Part shown: one piece after another, positions 44,559-53,657 of the stretch | Position numbering within the stretch: position 1 is the first letter of the stretch | Layout of the letters: every line of letters begins with the position of its first letter | NCBI RefSeq assembly: GCF_030323145.1 | Contig: NZ_CP100470.1 | Coordinates: 992,001-1,056,000, forward strand | Direction of reading: 5' to 3' | DNA length: 64,000 bases | Origin: Mesorhizobium sp. C432A | GTDB taxonomy: Bacteria; Pseudomonadota; Alphaproteobacteria; Rhizobiales; Rhizobiaceae | Translations under genes and position numbers: made by a program | Notes under the pieces: model-generated | What the model was told of the DNA's origin: nothing | Databases searched by the model: none | What the model saw: the letters and a program-made list of their open reading frames with translations, nothing else

Positions 44559-46106
44559 TCAGGTGCCGGCCGAGATCGCGACAGCCGCTTCGGCCGGCTT
44601 GAGCGGCGGGCGCATGACGACCATGGATTCCTCATCGGCATCCTGCGGCGCGCCCCAGAACTCAGCCAGCGTCGGACCATCCTTGAGGCGGCGGTCGCGG
44701 GCCAGGAAACCCCAGACCTCGCGGAACCACACGCGGCGGCCCATTTGGGTGTACCAGCGCATCGAATGGCGCTGTTCGGGATCGGGGTGGAAGAGAATGC
44801 GCGCCAGCGCCTTCGGCCGCGACTGCACCGCGACCTCGATCAGCTTGACCGAGAAGAACAGCATCCACGGTTTCAGCCGGGTCATCTGCAGCACCTGGTG
44901 CTTGTAGTCCCACAGCCGGGCATCCGTCTGGATCACCTTGCGGTCCTTGGCGATGCGGAAGAACGGCGTCCAGCGGTGCGGCGTGACATAGAGCGCCTGG
45001 ATCTGGTCGGGGTCGTAGGCAAGCAGCTGGCGAAAGCCGCGCCACAGATCGCGAAAGGTCTCATCCTCGAACCCCGCCACCCAGGTCGCCATGGACAGTA
45101 TGCCATGCTGGCGGAGCAGCCGGATCGCCTCGCGGTCGGATGAGGTGCTGCCGCCCTTGCGGATCAGTTGAAGCGTCTGCTGGTCGGTGTTTTCCATGCC
45201 GAGCAGCCAGCGGATGACGCCGGCCTTGCGATAGAGGTGCAGGATGTCGGCATCGCGCACGATGTCGTCGGCCCGGGTCGAGCCGACGATCAGCACCGGC
45301 ACGTTCTCGGCGATCAGCGCATCGAGAAAGGCGCGCCAAACCTTCTTCGATACGGTCGGGTTTTCGTCGGCGAGGTTGATCAGTTCGACGCCGTGCTGGC
45401 GGTGCAGCCAGGCAATCTCCTGCGCAAATTTTTTGGGGTCGCGGTGCCGCCAGCGGGTCCAGAAACCGCGCTGGCCGCAATAGTTGCACAGATGCGGACA
45501 GCCCCGCGAAAACTGCATGACCACGGCGCGCTTGCCGCCCCAATAGCTGTAGCGGCGGTGATCGATCAGCTCCCAGCCGACGCGGTACTCGTCCAGATTG
45601 GCAGTGGTCCCGGCCGGCCGCGTCGCGAAGGGGCGGCCGAGATCGTCGCGATAGGCGATACCCGCGACATCGCCCAGCGGCCGGCGATTGTCCAGTGCCA
45701 CGACCAGGGCAAGGATGGTTGCCTCGCCCTCGCCGCGCACGATGAAGTCGAAGACATCGCTCGCCGCCAATATGTCGCGCCAGTGATAGGTCGGGAACAC
45801 GCCGCCATAGATCACCAGCGTCGCCGGCTCGAGCGCCTTGACCATGCGGGCGATCGCGAGCGCGGTGGGATGCGCCGAGGTCGAGCCGGAGTGGCCGATC
45901 AGGATGCAATCGGGCTGGCCGCTGAGCGCATCGCGCACCAGAGTTTCCAACGGCATCGGCCCGAATTCGGCATCGACCAGCCGGACTTTATGGCCGGCGT
46001 CGATAAGCGGGCCGCCCAGTGCCAGCAGGCCGAGCGGTGGCAGATGGTCATCGGGCACGCGGCTGCCGATGGCGGTGTGCGGCGGATTGATCAGCACGAT
46101 GTTCAT
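44559..46106 (-). CDS. B12-binding radical SAM protein, BchE-like
   Basis: This 515-residue protein has a cobalamin-binding-type domain in its first 140 residues (NIVLINPPHTAIGSR, then DCILIGHSGSTSAHP, then LVIYGGVFPTYHW). The radical SAM cluster CPHLCNYC (C203, C207, C210) follows, with a TIM-barrel after it. The C-terminal part, with VTPHRWTPFFRIAKDRKVIQ and HPDPEQRHSMRWYTQMGRRV, resembles BchE, the anaerobic Mg-protoporphyrin ester cyclase. The ATG at 46106 (MNIVLINPPH) is preferred to 46133. No other bacteriochlorophyll genes are present, so its reaction is open. Confidence 0.87.
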   Translation of the reverse strand: MNIVLINPPHTAIGSRVPDDHLPPLGLLALGGPLIDAGHKVRLVDAEFGPMPLETLVRDALSGQPDCILIGHSGSTSAHPTALAIARMVKALEPATLVIYGGVFPTYHWRDILAASDVFDFIVRGEGEATILALVVALDNRRPLGDVAGIAYRDDLGRPFATRPAGTTANLDEYRVGWELIDHRRYSYWGGKRAVVMQFSRGCPHLCNYCGQRGFWTRWRHRDPKKFAQEIAWLHRQHGVELINLADENPTVSKKVWRAFLDALIAENVPVLIVGSTRADDIVRDADILHLYRKAGVIRWLLGMENTDQQTLQLIRKGGSTSSDREAIRLLRQHGILSMATWVAGFEDETFRDLWRGFRQLLAYDPDQIQALYVTPHRWTPFFRIAKDRKVIQTDARLWDYKHQVLQMTRLKPWMLFFSVKLIEVAVQSRPKALARILFHPDPEQRHSMRWYTQMGRRVWFREVWGFLARDRRLKDGPTLAEFWGAPQDADEESMVVMRPPLKPAEAAVAISAGT

Positions 46107-46217
46107 GACGGACCTTTGAGCGACGGTCCGCATGGCGTAGCCGGCGTTTCAGTTTCGCATTTGGGCTCCGTTCAGCAGTTTGCGTGCAGCTTTTCCGCAG
46201 AAATGGCGGTGCGTGTC

Positions 46218-46700
46218 CTACCGCCTGAGGTGGGCGAGCGGCACGTGGCCCGGGCCCTTGATGTTCTGCAGCACCAGCTGGGTGTGAACGTCGCGCACGC
46301 CGGCAAGGCGCATCAGGCGGTGCATGACGAAGGCGTTGAGTTCGTCGACCGACGGCACCATGACGTGCAGCAGGAAATCGTGGTCGCCGGTCATCGTCCA
46401 GCATGACGACACTTCGTCCATGCGTTGCACGGCGGCGATGAAGGTTTCGGGCGAACCGTCGCTGTGGCTGGTGAGCCGCACCTGGATGAACACCTCGACC
46501 ATCAGGCCGACGGCGCGGCGGTTGAGCACGGCGGCAAAGCCCTTGATGATGCCGGCCTCCTGCAGCGCCTCGAAGCGGCGGGCGCAAGGCGTCGTCGACA
46601 GGCCGATCTCCTGCGCCAGTTCGGACACGGGCTTGCGTCCATCGCGCTGAAGCACATCCAGCATCTTGATCTCGAAATCGTCGAACTGAGGCATTTTCAC
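46218..46700 (-). CDS. Lrp/AsnC-family regulator, probably of phhA
   Basis: The 160-residue protein has an N-terminal helix-turn-helix (FEIKMLDVLQRDGRKPVSEL, AQEIGLSTTPCARRFEALQE) and a RAM effector domain (DHDFLLHVMVPSVDELNAFV). It is divergent from phhA. The arrangement, and the aromatic amino acid link of Lrp proteins, suggest it senses phenylalanine or tyrosine and activates phhA. A TGATTT-N7-AAATCA site lies in the gap. Confidence 0.94.
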   Translation of the reverse strand: MKMPQFDDFEIKMLDVLQRDGRKPVSELAQEIGLSTTPCARRFEALQEAGIIKGFAAVLNRRAVGLMVEVFIQVRLTSHSDGSPETFIAAVQRMDEVSSCWTMTGDHDFLLHVMVPSVDELNAFVMHRLMRLAGVRDVHTQLVLQNIKGPGHVPLAHLRR

Positions 46701-46721
46701 TCTCTTTCAGCTTCTGCTTGG

Positions 46722-46740
46722 TGATTTTTACCTCAAATCA
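46722..46740. promoter_or_regulatory. Lrp/AsnC-type inverted repeat
   Basis: TGATTT at 46722-46727 mirrors AAATCA at 46735-46740 with a seven-base spacer, 22 bp upstream of the lrp start and about 94 bp upstream of phhA. It is AT-rich, like sites bound by this family. Confidence 0.45.
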
Positions 46741-46833
46741 TGGACCCAAGCCATCATCAAAGCTGAATTGCCTCGCCGGCCGCCGCTAGACTCTGCGGAC
46801 AGATTCAAGTGTCACGATCAGGGGAGAAGAACC

Positions 46834-47670
46834 ATGACGACGATGAGCGTTGCCGAATATGCCCGTGATTGCGCGGCGCAAGGCCTGCGTGGCGACTATT
46901 CAGTGTGCCGTTCCGATTTCACCGTGGCGCAGGGCTATGATTACAGCGCCGACGAACAGGCGGTGTGGCGCACGCTGTGCGACCGGCAGACCAAGCTGAC
47001 GCAGAAGCTGGCGCACCATTCCTATCTCGATGGCGTCGCCGCACTCGGCCTGCTCGACAAGATCCCGGATTTCGGCGCGGTCTCAGACAGGCTGCGCAAG
47101 CTGACCGGCTGGGAAATCGTCGCCGTGCCTGGCCTCATCCCGGCCGCGCCCTTCTTCGACCATCTCGCCAACCGGCGCTTTCCGGTGACCAACTGGCTGC
47201 GCACCAAGGACGAGCTCGACTACATCGTCGAACCCGACATGTTCCACGACTTCTTCGGCCATGTGCCCATCCTGACACAGCCGGTGTTTGCCGACTTCAT
47301 GCAGATGTATGGCGAAAAGGCTGAGAGCGTGATTGCGCTGGGCGGTGACGAGATGATCACCCGGCTCTACTGGTACACCGCCGAATACGGGCTGATACAG
47401 GAGGAGGGCCAGAAGCTGAAAGCTTTCGGCGCCGGGCTGATGTCGTCGTTCACCGAATTGCAGTTCGCCGTCGCGAGCCCGGACGCGCACCACGTGCCCT
47501 TCGACCTCGAAACGGTAATGCGCACCGGTTACGAGATCGACAAGTTCCAGCGCGCTTATTTCGTGCTGCCGTCCTTCGACGTGCTGCGCGATGCGTTCCG
47601 GACCGCCGATTTCAAGGCGATCGTTGCCCGCCGCAAGGGGCAGCCGACCCTGGATCCAGCGACGGTTTAG
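46834..47670 (+). CDS. phhA: phenylalanine 4-monooxygenase
   Basis: This 278-residue bacterial-type enzyme has iron ligands His138 and His143 in HDFFGHVP and Glu184 in YWYTAEYGL. It hydroxylates phenylalanine to tyrosine using tetrahydrobiopterin and oxygen. The ATG at 46834 is preceded by GGGGAGAAG. It is under probable control of the divergent Lrp-type gene. No tyrosine-degradation genes follow in this window. Confidence 0.96.
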   Translation: MTTMSVAEYARDCAAQGLRGDYSVCRSDFTVAQGYDYSADEQAVWRTLCDRQTKLTQKLAHHSYLDGVAALGLLDKIPDFGAVSDRLRKLTGWEIVAVPGLIPAAPFFDHLANRRFPVTNWLRTKDELDYIVEPDMFHDFFGHVPILTQPVFADFMQMYGEKAESVIALGGDEMITRLYWYTAEYGLIQEEGQKLKAFGAGLMSSFTELQFAVASPDAHHVPFDLETVMRTGYEIDKFQRAYFVLPSFDVLRDAFRTADFKAIVARRKGQPTLDPATV

Positions 47671-47696
47671 CAAATCCTGAAGGGTTTGCGCGGCAC

Positions 47697-47735
47697 CTAT
47701 CCCCACCCTTAATCCTCCCCACAAGGGGGAGGGAG
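47697..47735. repeat. partial CCTCCCC...GGGGGAGG repeat
   Basis: A short copy of the repeat family at 18116 and 20242: CCCCACCC, then CCTCCCCACAAGGGGGAGGG. It lies between the convergent phhA and GMC genes and may act as a terminator. Confidence 0.7.
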
Positions 47736-47834
47736 ATCTCGTTGGCGCTGATTTCCGAGGGTTTCGACACCAAGGCATGGGTAGCGCCGGCAGCAATCCT
47801 GTCGCGCCGTTCGCTTTTTTGACATCAGACGGTA

Positions 47835-47873
47835 ATGACTTCGTCACACCGTGGATGACTTCGTCACACCGTG
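47835..47873. repeat. 20-bp tandem duplication at the end of the GMC gene
   Basis: ATGACTTCGTCACACCGTG occurs at 47835-47853 and again at 47855-47873. The second copy carries the stop codon and last codons of the GMC oxidoreductase, so the gene tail has been duplicated. Confidence 0.85.
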
Positions 47874-49303
47874 ATTACTTTGGTCAGATGGTCGCCTAGC
47901 CGGCAGGCAAGTGCGGTGATTGTCGTCGTCGGGTTGCATTCGCCCGACGTGCAGAACACCGACGAGCCGCCGACATAGAGATTGTCCATGCCGTGCACCT
48001 TGCAGTTGGCGTCGACCACGCTCTTGGTGATATCGGTGCCCATGCGCGTGCCGCCCATGTGGTGGTGGCCGGCCAGTTCCTCATCCGTCGGGTAGTCCTC
48101 GCCATTGGTCAGCCAGTCCATGATGCGGACGCGGCCGAGGTCCTTCTCGATCAGCGTCGTTCCGAACAGCTTGAGCCCCTCGAGGATGGTGCGGCGCTCC
48201 AACGGCGACTTCTTCCAGTGCAGCTCGATGCGCGGCACGCCGGCACGGTCGACATCGGTCTTCGACAATTCGATATGGTTCGAGGCCAGCGGCGCCTGTT
48301 CCCAGGCGACGTAGAGCTGGGCGGCGCAGCGCAGGTTCTGGCTGAGCTGGTAGGCGATCCATTCGGCGGCCTCGGGCGCGGTGCAGGCGAGGTCGGCAAT
48401 CAGGCTCTTGACGCCGGCATAGGGCGTCTCGATCAGGCGTATGCCGAAATTCATGATCTGCAGCCGCTCCATGGCGGCGAGCGTCGGCGAGAAGAACGCC
48501 TCGTTGACGGCATCAACCTCGAACTCCCTGTAATCGGCCAGGATGGCATTGCCGCCCTCGAAGGTCGGGTGCTCCATCCAGTAGCGGCCAAGTGCCGTGG
48601 CGTTCGGCACCACGCCGCCATTCGAGCGCTGGTTCGACCATAGAAGCAGCCGCGAATTCTCCAGCCCGCCGGCGCAGACGATGAAACAATCGGCGCTGAA
48701 GGCGCCGGCATCCTTGCCGTTCGACCACAGCCTGGCGCCGGTCACTCGTTTGCCGTCCCCGGCAAGTTCGGTGGCATAGGTGTTGAGCACGAGCGCTATG
48801 TTCTTGCTCTTGTCGAGCTCGTCGGAGAATTTCTCGCCAAAGCGCACGGCCGGGCTCTTGATCAGCTGCACCCAGCGTATGTCGTCTGAAATCGGCACAT
48901 CGGGCTTGAAGTCGGGAAGCTCGAGTATGTCGTGCATCTCGGACAGATAGGGCTCGATGTCGGTCCGGGCGATTGGCCAGCCGGTGTCCGGCGCCCATGC
49001 CTTGGGCTCAAAGTCCTGCTTGTCGAGCACGCGGCACCAGCCGGCCCAGTGGTTCGACGACCCGCCCATGAAGCGCAGCCGGGTGATGTCGAGATCGAAA
49101 TATTGATCGCCGACCGTGGAGCCGCGGTAGAAATCCTGCGACTCGTCGCTGAATTCGCGTGCGCCGGCCTCCAGCACCACGACCGGAATGCCGGCGGCGC
49201 CGAGCTTTCTGGCAATGGTGGTGCCGGCCGGCCCGGAGCCGAGAATGCAGACCTTGGGCTTGAAATCCGAGGCTCGAAACGCCTCATAGCTGTCGAAGAT
49301 CAT
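47864..49303 (-). CDS. GMC-family flavoprotein oxidoreductase
   Basis: This 479-residue protein has an FAD motif ILGSGPAGTTIARKLGAAGI at 20-39 and FMGGSSNHWAGWCRVLD. A C-terminal catalytic and FAD region has GHHHMGGTRMG and NLYVGGSSVFCTSGECNPTT. It resembles the large subunits of gluconate/fructose-type dehydrogenases. It has no signal peptide of its own. Its ATG overlaps the stop of a 56-residue gene with a twin-arginine leader (ATGA), which suggests co-export. No cytochrome subunit is encoded nearby. Confidence 0.92.
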   Translation of the reverse strand: MIFDSYEAFRASDFKPKVCILGSGPAGTTIARKLGAAGIPVVVLEAGAREFSDESQDFYRGSTVGDQYFDLDITRLRFMGGSSNHWAGWCRVLDKQDFEPKAWAPDTGWPIARTDIEPYLSEMHDILELPDFKPDVPISDDIRWVQLIKSPAVRFGEKFSDELDKSKNIALVLNTYATELAGDGKRVTGARLWSNGKDAGAFSADCFIVCAGGLENSRLLLWSNQRSNGGVVPNATALGRYWMEHPTFEGGNAILADYREFEVDAVNEAFFSPTLAAMERLQIMNFGIRLIETPYAGVKSLIADLACTAPEAAEWIAYQLSQNLRCAAQLYVAWEQAPLASNHIELSKTDVDRAGVPRIELHWKKSPLERRTILEGLKLFGTTLIEKDLGRVRIMDWLTNGEDYPTDEELAGHHHMGGTRMGTDITKSVVDANCKVHGMDNLYVGGSSVFCTSGECNPTTTITALACRLGDHLTKVITV

Positions 49304-49470
49304 GCCAGGTCGCTCCGCTTCAGGATCCAGCCATTGACCACGACGATCTCGTCGGGATCGGACGGGGGGCGGTCGCTGTCAGGCTGCTTGCGAAAAAGCT
49401 GTAGCGCCGGCATCGCAATCAGCGCCTGCACGATGGTGCGGCGCGATATTTTCCTGATGAAGAAACTCAT
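49300..49470 (-). CDS. small Tat-leader protein, partner of GMC oxidoreductase
   Basis: The 56-residue protein begins MSFFIRKISRRTIVQALIAM and ends EIVVVNGWILKRSDLA. The SRRTIVQA segment followed by a hydrophobic stretch is a twin-arginine signal. It resembles a very short version of the small subunit of membrane GMC dehydrogenases, which carries the Tat signal for a signal-less catalytic subunit. It overlaps the GMC start by four bases. The start at 49470 is preferred over 49557. Confidence 0.75.
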   Translation of the reverse strand: MSFFIRKISRRTIVQALIAMPALQLFRKQPDSDRPPSDPDEIVVVNGWILKRSDLA

Positions 49471-49648
49471 GACACGTCTCTGGATGGGGGCTTCGATCCA
49501 CGCATGGCGTTCCCTGAACGGCACACGTACCGGCCAGACATGCCATTCCCGTGCCAAGCCTTGCCTGTAAACGAGTTACAACCCGGTAAACGGCGCAGTT
49601 GCGTGGAAACAATGTTGGCGATCCGTTAACAGCCCCACCACCAACACC

Positions 49649-50410
49649 TCAGGCAGCTTCGGAAATATCCCGGTCTAGGATCGACAAATTGCGGCCGCGG
49701 TGCTTCGCCTCGTAGAGCCGGCGGTCGGCGGCGCGCATCAGGTCCGAGACATCGGCATCTTGCGCACAGGTGATGCCGCCGATCGAGACGGTCAGCGGCA
49801 CCGTGCGCTCGTCGACCGGACGAAAGCGGACCAGCTCGACTTCACGGCGGATGCGCTCGGCCACGCGCCGGGCTTCGGCTTCCGTAGCGCCGACCAGGAA
49901 GGCGCCGAACTCCTCACCGCCAATGCGGCCGAGCACGTCGCCGCTGCGGACGCCGCGCTCGATGGCGCTGGCGATCAACACCAGTGCGTCATCGCCGGTC
50001 AGATGGCCGAAACTGTCGTTGATCGCCTTGAAATGGTCGGCGTCGATGATCAGCAGCGCGCCGCGATCGGATTTGCGCCGCGAGCCGTCCAACGCGGCAA
50101 AGAAGCTCTCGCGGTTGAGCATGCCGGTCATGTCGTCGCGGCTCGCCTTCGCCGACAGGCGCCGATGCGCGGCGGCGAGCTGGGCATGCGCGCGGGCGAG
50201 ATCGCGATGCGCGTTTTTCAGTCGGTCGCTCTGCCAGAAGGTGCTGGCGCAGGCGATCCAGGCGAGCGCCAGCGGGCACACCGTCGATGTCAGCCAGACA
50301 GTGCGGTCGACCGGAAAACCCATGGCGGGAACGATGATCAGCGTCAGCAAAAGCGAGATGGCTACCGAGCCGAATGCGACCGCGGCGGACTTTAAGACTA
50401 TGCGACTCAT
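49649..50410 (-). CDS. diguanylate cyclase (GGDEF domain)
   Basis: The 253-residue protein has two membrane segments at about 10-30 and 38-58, a short coiled coil, then a GGDEF domain. The active site reads GGEEF at 164-168, a functional variant. The inhibitory I-site RxxD is present as RSGD at 155-158. It makes cyclic di-GMP. GGGAG precedes the ATG at 50410. A longer frame to 50572 is less likely. It is divergent from the HAD nucleotidase gene. Confidence 0.93.
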   Translation of the reverse strand: MSRIVLKSAAVAFGSVAISLLLTLIIVPAMGFPVDRTVWLTSTVCPLALAWIACASTFWQSDRLKNAHRDLARAHAQLAAAHRRLSAKASRDDMTGMLNRESFFAALDGSRRKSDRGALLIIDADHFKAINDSFGHLTGDDALVLIASAIERGVRSGDVLGRIGGEEFGAFLVGATEAEARRVAERIRREVELVRFRPVDERTVPLTVSIGGITCAQDADVSDLMRAADRRLYEAKHRGRNLSILDRDISEAA

Positions 50411-50586
50411 CGCTGGCTCCCACTGAACCGTCTCTGTGCCAGCAAGCCCTGAAGGCCACCTTTCCGTGATGGCTAAAATTTGAATGGTGAGCCCATTTTT
50501 TACAACTCTAGATGCACATAGGTTGTGGATAAGCTCTACATCAGAAAGGGGTTCGAACGGCAGATATTTCATGCCATAAGGACGCC

Positions 50587-51306
50587 ATGACCACGCTGCC
50601 CGATCCCGCCCGCTTCGCCCATGTCACCGACTGGGTGTTCGACCTCGACAACACGCTTTATCCGCACCATTCGAATCTGTTTTCGCAGATCGACGTCAAG
50701 ATGACGGCCTATGTCGGAGAACTGCTCACGCTACCGCGCGAGGAAGCGCGCAAGCTGCAGAAGGAACTCTATCTCGAATATGGCACGACGCTGAACGGGC
50801 TGATGACGCGCCACGGCATCGACCCCGACGATTTTCTCGAAAAGGTGCACGACATCGACTATTCGTGGCTGGTGCCGGATCCGGTGCTGGGCACCGCCAT
50901 CCGCCAGCTGCCCGGCCGCAAGTTCATCTTCACCAATGGCGACCGCAGGCACGCCGAGCGCACCGCGCGCCAGCTCGGCATACTCGACCATTTCGACGAC
51001 ATTTTCGATATCGTCGCCGCCGGGCTGACGCCGAAGCCGTCGCGGCAGACCTATGAGAAGTTTGCCGAACTGCACGCCGTCACCGGACACAATGCGGTGA
51101 TGTTCGAGGATCTCGCCCGCAACCTGGAGGTGCCGAAATCACTGGGCATGACCACGGTGCTGGTGGTGCCGCGCAATTTCGAGCCGACCTTTGCCGAGAT
51201 CTGGGAACGCGATCCGGCCAATGAGGACGACGTCGATTTCGTCACCGACGATCTCGCGACGTTTCTGACGGGGATAGTGGAGGGGGTAGAGGAATTGAGG
51301 AGCTGA
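50587..51306 (+). CDS. HAD-family pyrimidine 5'-nucleotidase
   Basis: The 239-residue HAD hydrolase has motif I FDLDNTLYPHHSNLF (nucleophile Asp near residue 19), motif II FTNGDRRHAERTARQLGI, and motif III/IV AAGLTPKPSRQTYEKF with VMFEDLARNLEVPKSLGM. It resembles SDT1/Phm8-type nucleotidases that dephosphorylate pyrimidine nucleotides. A perfect DnaA-box sequence (TGTGGATAA at 50524) lies upstream, probably by chance. It converges with the LOG gene across an inverted repeat. Confidence 0.92.
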   Translation: MTTLPDPARFAHVTDWVFDLDNTLYPHHSNLFSQIDVKMTAYVGELLTLPREEARKLQKELYLEYGTTLNGLMTRHGIDPDDFLEKVHDIDYSWLVPDPVLGTAIRQLPGRKFIFTNGDRRHAERTARQLGILDHFDDIFDIVAAGLTPKPSRQTYEKFAELHAVTGHNAVMFEDLARNLEVPKSLGMTTVLVVPRNFEPTFAEIWERDPANEDDVDFVTDDLATFLTGIVEGVEELRS

Positions 51307-51307
51307 A

Positions 51308-51377
51308 GAATTGAAGAACTGGTGAAAGGGAGACCGATCCGGACCTCCTTTTCCTCAATTCTTCAGTTCTTCAATTC
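51308..51377. terminator. inverted repeat between convergent genes
   Basis: GAATTGAAGAACTG (51308-51321) is an exact reverse complement of CAGTTCTTCAATTC (51364-51377), with a 42-bp spacer. It lies between the HAD and LOG stops and may form a long hairpin that ends both transcripts. Confidence 0.6.
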
Positions 51378-51386
51378 CCGGTTCCC

Positions 51387-52232
51387 CTACTCCCCCAACT
51401 TGTAGAAGCGGCTGATGATCCCCCAGGCCTCGTCGGCGGCGTCGACAAAGTCGATGATATCCTGGTCGCCGGGCGTGATGGTGCCTTGTTCGGCCAGGAA
51501 ATCGAGGTCGATCGCGCGCTGCCAGAACGCCTTGCCGAACAGGATCACCGGCACGCGTTCCATGCGGCCGGTCTGGATCAGCGTCAGCGTCTCGAAGAAC
51601 TCGTCCATGGTGCCGAAGCCGCCCGGAAACACCGCGACGGCCTTGGCGCGCATCACGAAATGCATCTTGCGGATGGCGAAATAGTGGAAGTTGAAGCACA
51701 GCTCCGGGGTCACATAGGCGTTCGGCGCCTGCTCGTGCGGCAGGACGATGTTGAGGCCGATCGACGGCGCGCCGACATCGTCGGCGCCGCGATTTCCCGC
51801 CTCCATCACGCCTGGGCCGCCACCGGTGACGACGACGAATTCGCGGTAGTAGGACGTGGCCGATTGCTGTGAGCAGAGGCGGGCGAATTTGCGCGCCTCC
51901 TCGTAGTATTTGCTGTTTTCCTCGAGGTTTTTCTTCTGCGTCTCGTTCTTGGCGGCCCAGGCCTCGCCGCCGGGCTCGGGAATACGCGCGCCGCCGAACA
52001 GGATGACCGTCGAGCGGATGCCGCGCTCGGCAAGGATCATTTCGGGTTTCAAGAGCTCAAGCTGCAAGCGCACAGCGCGCAACTCCCGGCGCGTCATGAA
52101 GTCGGGATCGTTCCAGGCCAGCCGGTAGGTTTCGGCGCGAGTCTGCGGCGTGTCGGGAACGCTTTTCGAGCGCTCCAGATCCTCGTCCGAATGCGGCAGC
52201 GGCGTCCATCCCGCCTTTTCCATAGGAGTCAT
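51387..52232 (-). CDS. LOG-family (lysine-decarboxylase-like) phosphoribohydrolase
   Basis: This 281-residue protein has GGGPGVMEAGNRGADDVG and the family signature PGGFGTMDEFFE. Proteins with this motif cleave nucleoside monophosphates and, in plants and some bacteria, release active cytokinins. The N-terminal 100 residues extend beyond the shortest LOG proteins, as in the TIGR00730 long group. It is divergent from dapD. Confidence 0.92.
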   Translation of the reverse strand: MTPMEKAGWTPLPHSDEDLERSKSVPDTPQTRAETYRLAWNDPDFMTRRELRAVRLQLELLKPEMILAERGIRSTVILFGGARIPEPGGEAWAAKNETQKKNLEENSKYYEEARKFARLCSQQSATSYYREFVVVTGGGPGVMEAGNRGADDVGAPSIGLNIVLPHEQAPNAYVTPELCFNFHYFAIRKMHFVMRAKAVAVFPGGFGTMDEFFETLTLIQTGRMERVPVILFGKAFWQRAIDLDFLAEQGTITPGDQDIIDFVDAADEAWGIISRFYKLGE

Positions 52233-52287
52233 ATGCTTTCTACCCGTCCCAACAGTTCACTTGCGCCGTTCCATGGCGCACGCGCGA

Positions 52288-52316
52288 TTGACCCCCAATA
52301 CGCCTTAACATAGGGT
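52288..52316 (+). promoter_or_regulatory. predicted promoter of dapD
   Basis: TTGACC at 52288-52293, a 17-bp spacer, and TAGGGT at 52311-52316. It gives a leader of about 60 nt that contains the palindrome at 52338-52358. Confidence 0.5.
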
Positions 52317-52337
52317 CCGCGCGACTTTCAAAACAAG

Positions 52338-52358
52338 GTTAAGGCCGTCGGCCTTAAC
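52338..52358 (+). promoter_or_regulatory. perfect palindrome in dapD leader
   Basis: GTTAAGGCC, three bases, then GGCCTTAAC. It ends 22 bp before the dapD ATG, so it could be an operator or an mRNA hairpin near the ribosome-binding site. Confidence 0.6.
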
Positions 52359-52380
52359 AGCGTGGTAACGGAGCGAATTC

Positions 52381-53231
<851 letters not shown>

Positions 53232-53235
<4 letters not shown>

Positions 53236-53636
53236 TCCTGTCCGAGCAACCAGAGCGCTCCAGATTGCCCAACACACCACCACTTCCCTGGCTTTTCTTC
53301 AGCCTCTCAGGGCGCGTCAGCCCAAGTGCCTACGTGCTCGCCGGGCTGCTGCTGGTGCTTGCACAGTTTTTCCCGCTCTACCAGTTGTCGAGACTGGAAC
53401 CCGGCACCGCAACCAGCCAGAACTGGGCACTTGTGTTCTGGGTCGTTTTGCTGATCTCGACATGGTCGAGCTTTGCGGTAACCGCAAAGCGGTTTCATGA
53501 TTTCGGCAAGCCGACTTATTACGCGTTGATCTCTCTTGTCATCGGCCCCATTCTTCTCATCGTTCTAGCGTGTTTCCGCGGTGACCCCGGTCCGAACCGC
53601 TACGGCAAACGCAGCAACGCGCCGGCTGAACCATGA
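53232..53636 (+). CDS. DUF805 membrane protein
   Basis: The 134-residue protein has [20 protein letters not shown] near its start, three membrane segments, and the DUF805 element [11 protein letters not shown]. The C-terminus has [11 protein letters not shown], typical of the family. It starts at TTG 53232, which overlaps the dapD stop by four bases, so it is coupled to dapD. Function is unknown. Confidence 0.85.
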
Positions 53637-53657
53637 GCGCCGACCGGATATCTCGCC

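Noticed and set aside
50524..50532. Perfect DnaA box (TGTGGATAA) as a sign of a replication origin
   Set aside because: It is a single box with no cluster or AT-rich unwinding region and no dnaA, hemE or parAB genes nearby. The same reasoning applies to rpmH, which marks the origin only in some other bacteria.
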